The translations under genes and the position numbers were made by a program. DNA of 64,000 nt, taken from assembly GCA_963971575.1 (NCBI GenBank), contig OZ020616.1:25389120-25453119 (forward strand), in the 5' to 3' direction. Below the pieces are notes generated by a model that saw nothing but the letters and a program-made list of their open reading frames with translations, was not told the origin of the DNA and did not search any database. The DNA comes from Liopterus haemorrhoidalis (taxonomy: Eukaryota; Arthropoda; Insecta; Coleoptera; Dytiscidae). Shown here piece after piece: positions 61,121-64,000 of the stretch. The stretch's first letter is position 1. Each line of letters opens with the position of its first letter.

Positions 61121-64000
61121 CAAAATTGATACACATTGGGCCGTAGATTTCAAAAATAAGGTTCATTTTGGATTTTGGCCAACTGTTTTTGAGTAAATCG
61201 GAATAAAAGTACCTAAAATTGACTATATCGGAAAATAGTACCTAAAATTGACTATAACTCAAAAACTAAGGCCTCTTGATTTTTTAAAATATTTTTTTTA
61301 TTAATCCTCACCCCAAAATTACCTAACGGCCGTATTTTGGACTGTATTAGGAAAACTTTTTTTTTCAAAAAAATTAACAGAGAATATATGAACAGGTATT
61401 TCAAAAACTAAAAGAGATAGGGACCTGCGGTGGGAATTTTTGAAGTTTAAAGGTCCGATATATGGTAAAGGCACATTTTAAAACATATTTTAAACAAAAA
61501 AAAATTTTGAAAAATTTTGAAATTTTTGTAATAGAATTTAATTTTTCAAAAAATTATATCTCAATAACGGTAAAAGATAGGGACCTCTGGTTTAAATTTT
61601 TGAGTTCCTCAAGTCCATTTTAGTCGAAGGAAATTAGGGCCTTAATAACCAAACTTATACAAAAGCATGTATCATTAAACAAAACCCTTAAAAATGGCAA
61701 AAAATCGAAAAATCGTAAAGGGGACCCCTTCGATAAGAAATCTCGAATTTTTACAAAAAAAAATATTTCGGATTTTTCTCAAAATTGATACACATTGGGC
61801 CGTAGATCACAAAAATAAGGTTCATTTTGGATTTTGGCCAACTGTTTTTGAGTAAATCGGAAAAAGAGTACCTAAAATTGACTATAACGGAAAATAGTAC
61901 CTAAAATTGACTATAACTCAAAAACTAAGGCCTCTTGATTTTTTTAAATATTTTTTTATTAATCCTCACCCCAAAATTACCTAACGGCCGTATTTTGGAC
62001 TGTATTAGGAAAACTTTTTTTTCAAAAAAATTAACAGAGAATATATGAACAGGTATTTCAAAAACTAAAAGAGATAGGGACCTGCGGTTGGAATTTTTGA
62101 AGATTTAAGGTCCGGTATATGGTAAAGGCACATTTTAAAACATATTTTAAACAAAAAAAATTTTGAAAAATTTTAAAATTGTTGTAATAGAATTTATTTT
62201 TTCAAAAAATTATATCTCAATAAAGGTAAAAGATAGGGACCTCTGGTTTAAATTTTTGAGTTCCTAAAGTCCATTTTAGTCGAAGGAAATTAGGGCCTTA
62301 ATAACCAAACTTATACAAAAGCATGTATCATTAAACAAAACCCTTAAAAATGGCAAAAAATCGAAAAATCGTAAGGGGGCCCCTTCGATAAGAAATCTCG
62401 AATTTTTACAAAAAAAAACATTTCGGATTTTTCTCAAAATTGATACACATTGGGCCGTAGATCACAAAAATAAGGTTCATTTTGGATTTTGGCCAACTGT
62501 TTTTGAGTAAATCGTATAAAAAGTACCTAAAATTGACTATATCGGAAAATAGTACCTAAAATTGACTATAACTCAAAAACTAAGGCCTCTTGATTTTTTT
62601 AAATATTTTTTTATTAATCCTCACCCCAAAGTTACCTAACGGCCATATTTTGGACTGTATTAGGAAAACTTTTTTTTTTCAAAAAAATGAACAGAGAATA
62701 TATGAACATGTATTTCAAAAACTAAAAGAGATAGGGACCTGCGGTTGGAATTTTTGAAGTTTTAAGGTCCGATATATGGTAAAGGCACATTTTAAAACAT
62801 ATTTTAAACAAAAAAAAAATTTGAAAAATTTTGAAATTTTTGTAATAGAATTTAATTTTTCAAAAAATTATAACTCAATAACGGTAAAAGATAGGGACTT
62901 CTGGTTTAAATTTTTGAGTTCCTCAAGTCCATTTTAGTCGAAGGAAATTAGGGCCTTAATAACCAAACTTATACAAAAGCATGTATCATTAAACAAAACC
63001 CTTAAAAATGGCAAAAAATCGAAAATCGTAAGGGGGACCCCTTCGATAAGAAATCTCGAATTTTTACAAAAAAAAATATTTCGGATTTTTCTCAAAATTG
63101 ATACACATTGGGCCGTAGATCACAAAAATAAGGTTCATTTTGGATTTTGGCCAACTGTTTTTGAGTAAATCGGAAAAAAAGTACCTAAAATTGACTATAT
63201 CGGAAAATAGTACCTAAAATTGACTATAACTCAAAAACTAAGGCCTCTTGATTTTTTTAAATATTTTTTTATTAATCCTCACCCCAAAATTACCTAACGG
63301 CCGTATTTTGGACTGTATTAGAAAAACATTTTTTTCAAAAAAATTAACAGAGAATATATGAACAGGTATTTCAAAAACTAAAAGAGATAGGGACCTGCGG
63401 TTGGAATTTTTGAAGTTTTAAGGTCCGGTATATGGTAAAGGCACATTTTAAAACATATTTAAAAAAAAAAAAATTTGAAAAATTTTGAAATTTTTGTAAT
63501 AGAATTTATTTTTTCAAAAAATTATATCTGAATAAAGGTAAAAGATAGGGACCTCTGGTTTAAATTTTTGAGTTCCTAAAGTCCATTTTAGTCGAAGGAA
63601 ATTAGGGCCTTAATAACCAAACTTATACAAAAGCATGTATCGTTAAACAAAACCCTTAAAAATGGCAAAAAATCGAAAAATCGTAAGGCGGACCCCTTCG
63701 ATAAGAAATCTCGAATTTTTACAAAAAAAAATATTTCGGATTTTTCTCAAAATTGATACACATTGGGCCGTAGATTTCAAAAATAAGGTTCATTTTGGAT
63801 TTTGGCCAACTGTTTTTGAGTAAATCGGAAAAAAAGTACCTAAAATTGACTATATCGGAAAATAGTACCTAAAATTGACTATAACTCAAAAACTAAGGCC
63901 TCTTGATTTTTTAAAATATTTTTTTATTAATCCTCACCCCAAAATTACCTAACGGCCGTATTTTGGACTGTATTAGGAAAACTTTTTTTTTCAAAAAAAT

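Larger units (their letters stand above)
1..64000. repeat. Satellite DNA array, ~658 bp monomer, ~97 head-to-tail copies
   Basis: The motif cctctggttta (occasionally with one substitution) recurs from position 4 to 63552 at intervals of about 654-688 bp, mean about 658 bp, with one 1,018 bp exception. Between anchors the same ordered landmarks recur in every unit: ccattttagtcgaagg, the ccccttcgataag block, attgggccgtag, ttttggccaact, a 29 bp direct repeat, aaggcctcttga, acggccgta, a T-tract followed by A7, gatagggacctgcgg and atggtaaaggcac. No unit is inverted and no foreign sequence interrupts the array. Neighbouring units differ by scattered substitutions, small indels and homopolymer length. 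G+C is about 28% in a hand-counted unit. A homogeneous array of this kind is typical of eukaryotic satellite DNA in heterochromatin; a centromeric role is possible but not shown by the sequence. Both window edges cut the array, so it is longer than 64 kb. Confidence 0.98.
56322..64000. repeat. Region 5: 12 monomers, mixed classes, cut by window edge
   Basis: Anchor positions: 56322, 56979, 57637, 58294, 58952, 59610, 60267, 60925 (ccttt form), 61584, 62240, 62898 (cttct form), 63552. The last unit is incomplete (449 bp). Units 62240 and 63552, 1,312 bp apart, share aataaaggtaaaag and gttcctaaagtcc. Unit 62240 also shares aaaacatttcgg and tcgtataaaaag with 26072 and 33975. Only satellite is present. 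Confidence 0.92.

Noticed and set aside
1..64000. CRISPR array
   Set aside because: The repeated unit is about 658 bp with no short repeat-spacer alternation, and there are no cas genes. Variation is scattered through the unit.
1..64000. Tandem insertion sequences or an rDNA-type repeat
   Set aside because: No transposase or integrase frame, no terminal inverted repeats or target duplications bounding the unit, and nothing resembling conserved rRNA sequence.

Overview
The whole 64 kb window is one uninterrupted tandem array of an AT-rich satellite DNA. The monomer is about 658 bp and every copy lies head to tail in the same orientation. I located 97 copies of the anchor motif cctctgg (or a one-base variant). 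They give 95 ordinary intervals averaging about 658 bp (range about 654-688) plus one 1,018 bp interval that contains a truncated unit. One hand-counted monomer (661-1320) is about 28% G+C. I support no protein-coding gene, tRNA, rRNA, CRISPR array or transposon insertion. The modest open frames present are the satellite read through where a recurrent in-frame stop or homopolymer length has changed.

This points to a eukaryotic heterochromatic or centromere-type satellite, not a bacterial or viral locus. The sub-motif around tcaaaaactaa...gatagggacct resembles tandem repeats I associate with arthropod genomes, but that is an impression and the species cannot be named from this sequence.

Organisation is nested. 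(i) Inside the monomer are a 29 bp direct repeat, several short palindromes, and four diverged sub-units starting about 143-213 bp apart, which suggests an ancestral unit near 160 bp. (ii) Monomers fall into variant classes. (iii) Blocks of monomers are duplicated as higher-order repeats: a 6-monomer block (3,959 bp offset) at 1-5.7 kb; 2-monomer blocks (1,315 bp) at 19.5-22.1, 35.3-37.8 and 59.1-61.1 kb; a 3-monomer block (1,975 bp) at 26.5-30.1 kb; a 4.5 kb block copied 7,903 bp away (23.85-28.33 and 31.75-36.23 kb) with part of it copied a third time at 37.8-39.8 kb; and an 8-monomer block (about 5,255 bp) in two adjacent copies at 45.36-55.87 kb.

Region by region: 1-10.5 kb holds 6- and 8-monomer patchwork and ends at a 298 bp internal deletion; 10.5-22.1 kb is a mixed patchwork with a 29 bp repeat triplication and a dimer duplication; 22.1-40.5 kb is dominated by the 7.9 kb-offset duplication; 40.5-56.3 kb is the most homogeneous part, built from the 8-monomer unit; 56.3-64 kb is again mixed. 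Single-event scars include a local inverted duplication (1705-1724), a deletion junction (10533-10536) and a probable short gene-conversion tract (about 53187-53219). All duplication boundaries were read by eye and may be off by tens of bases.
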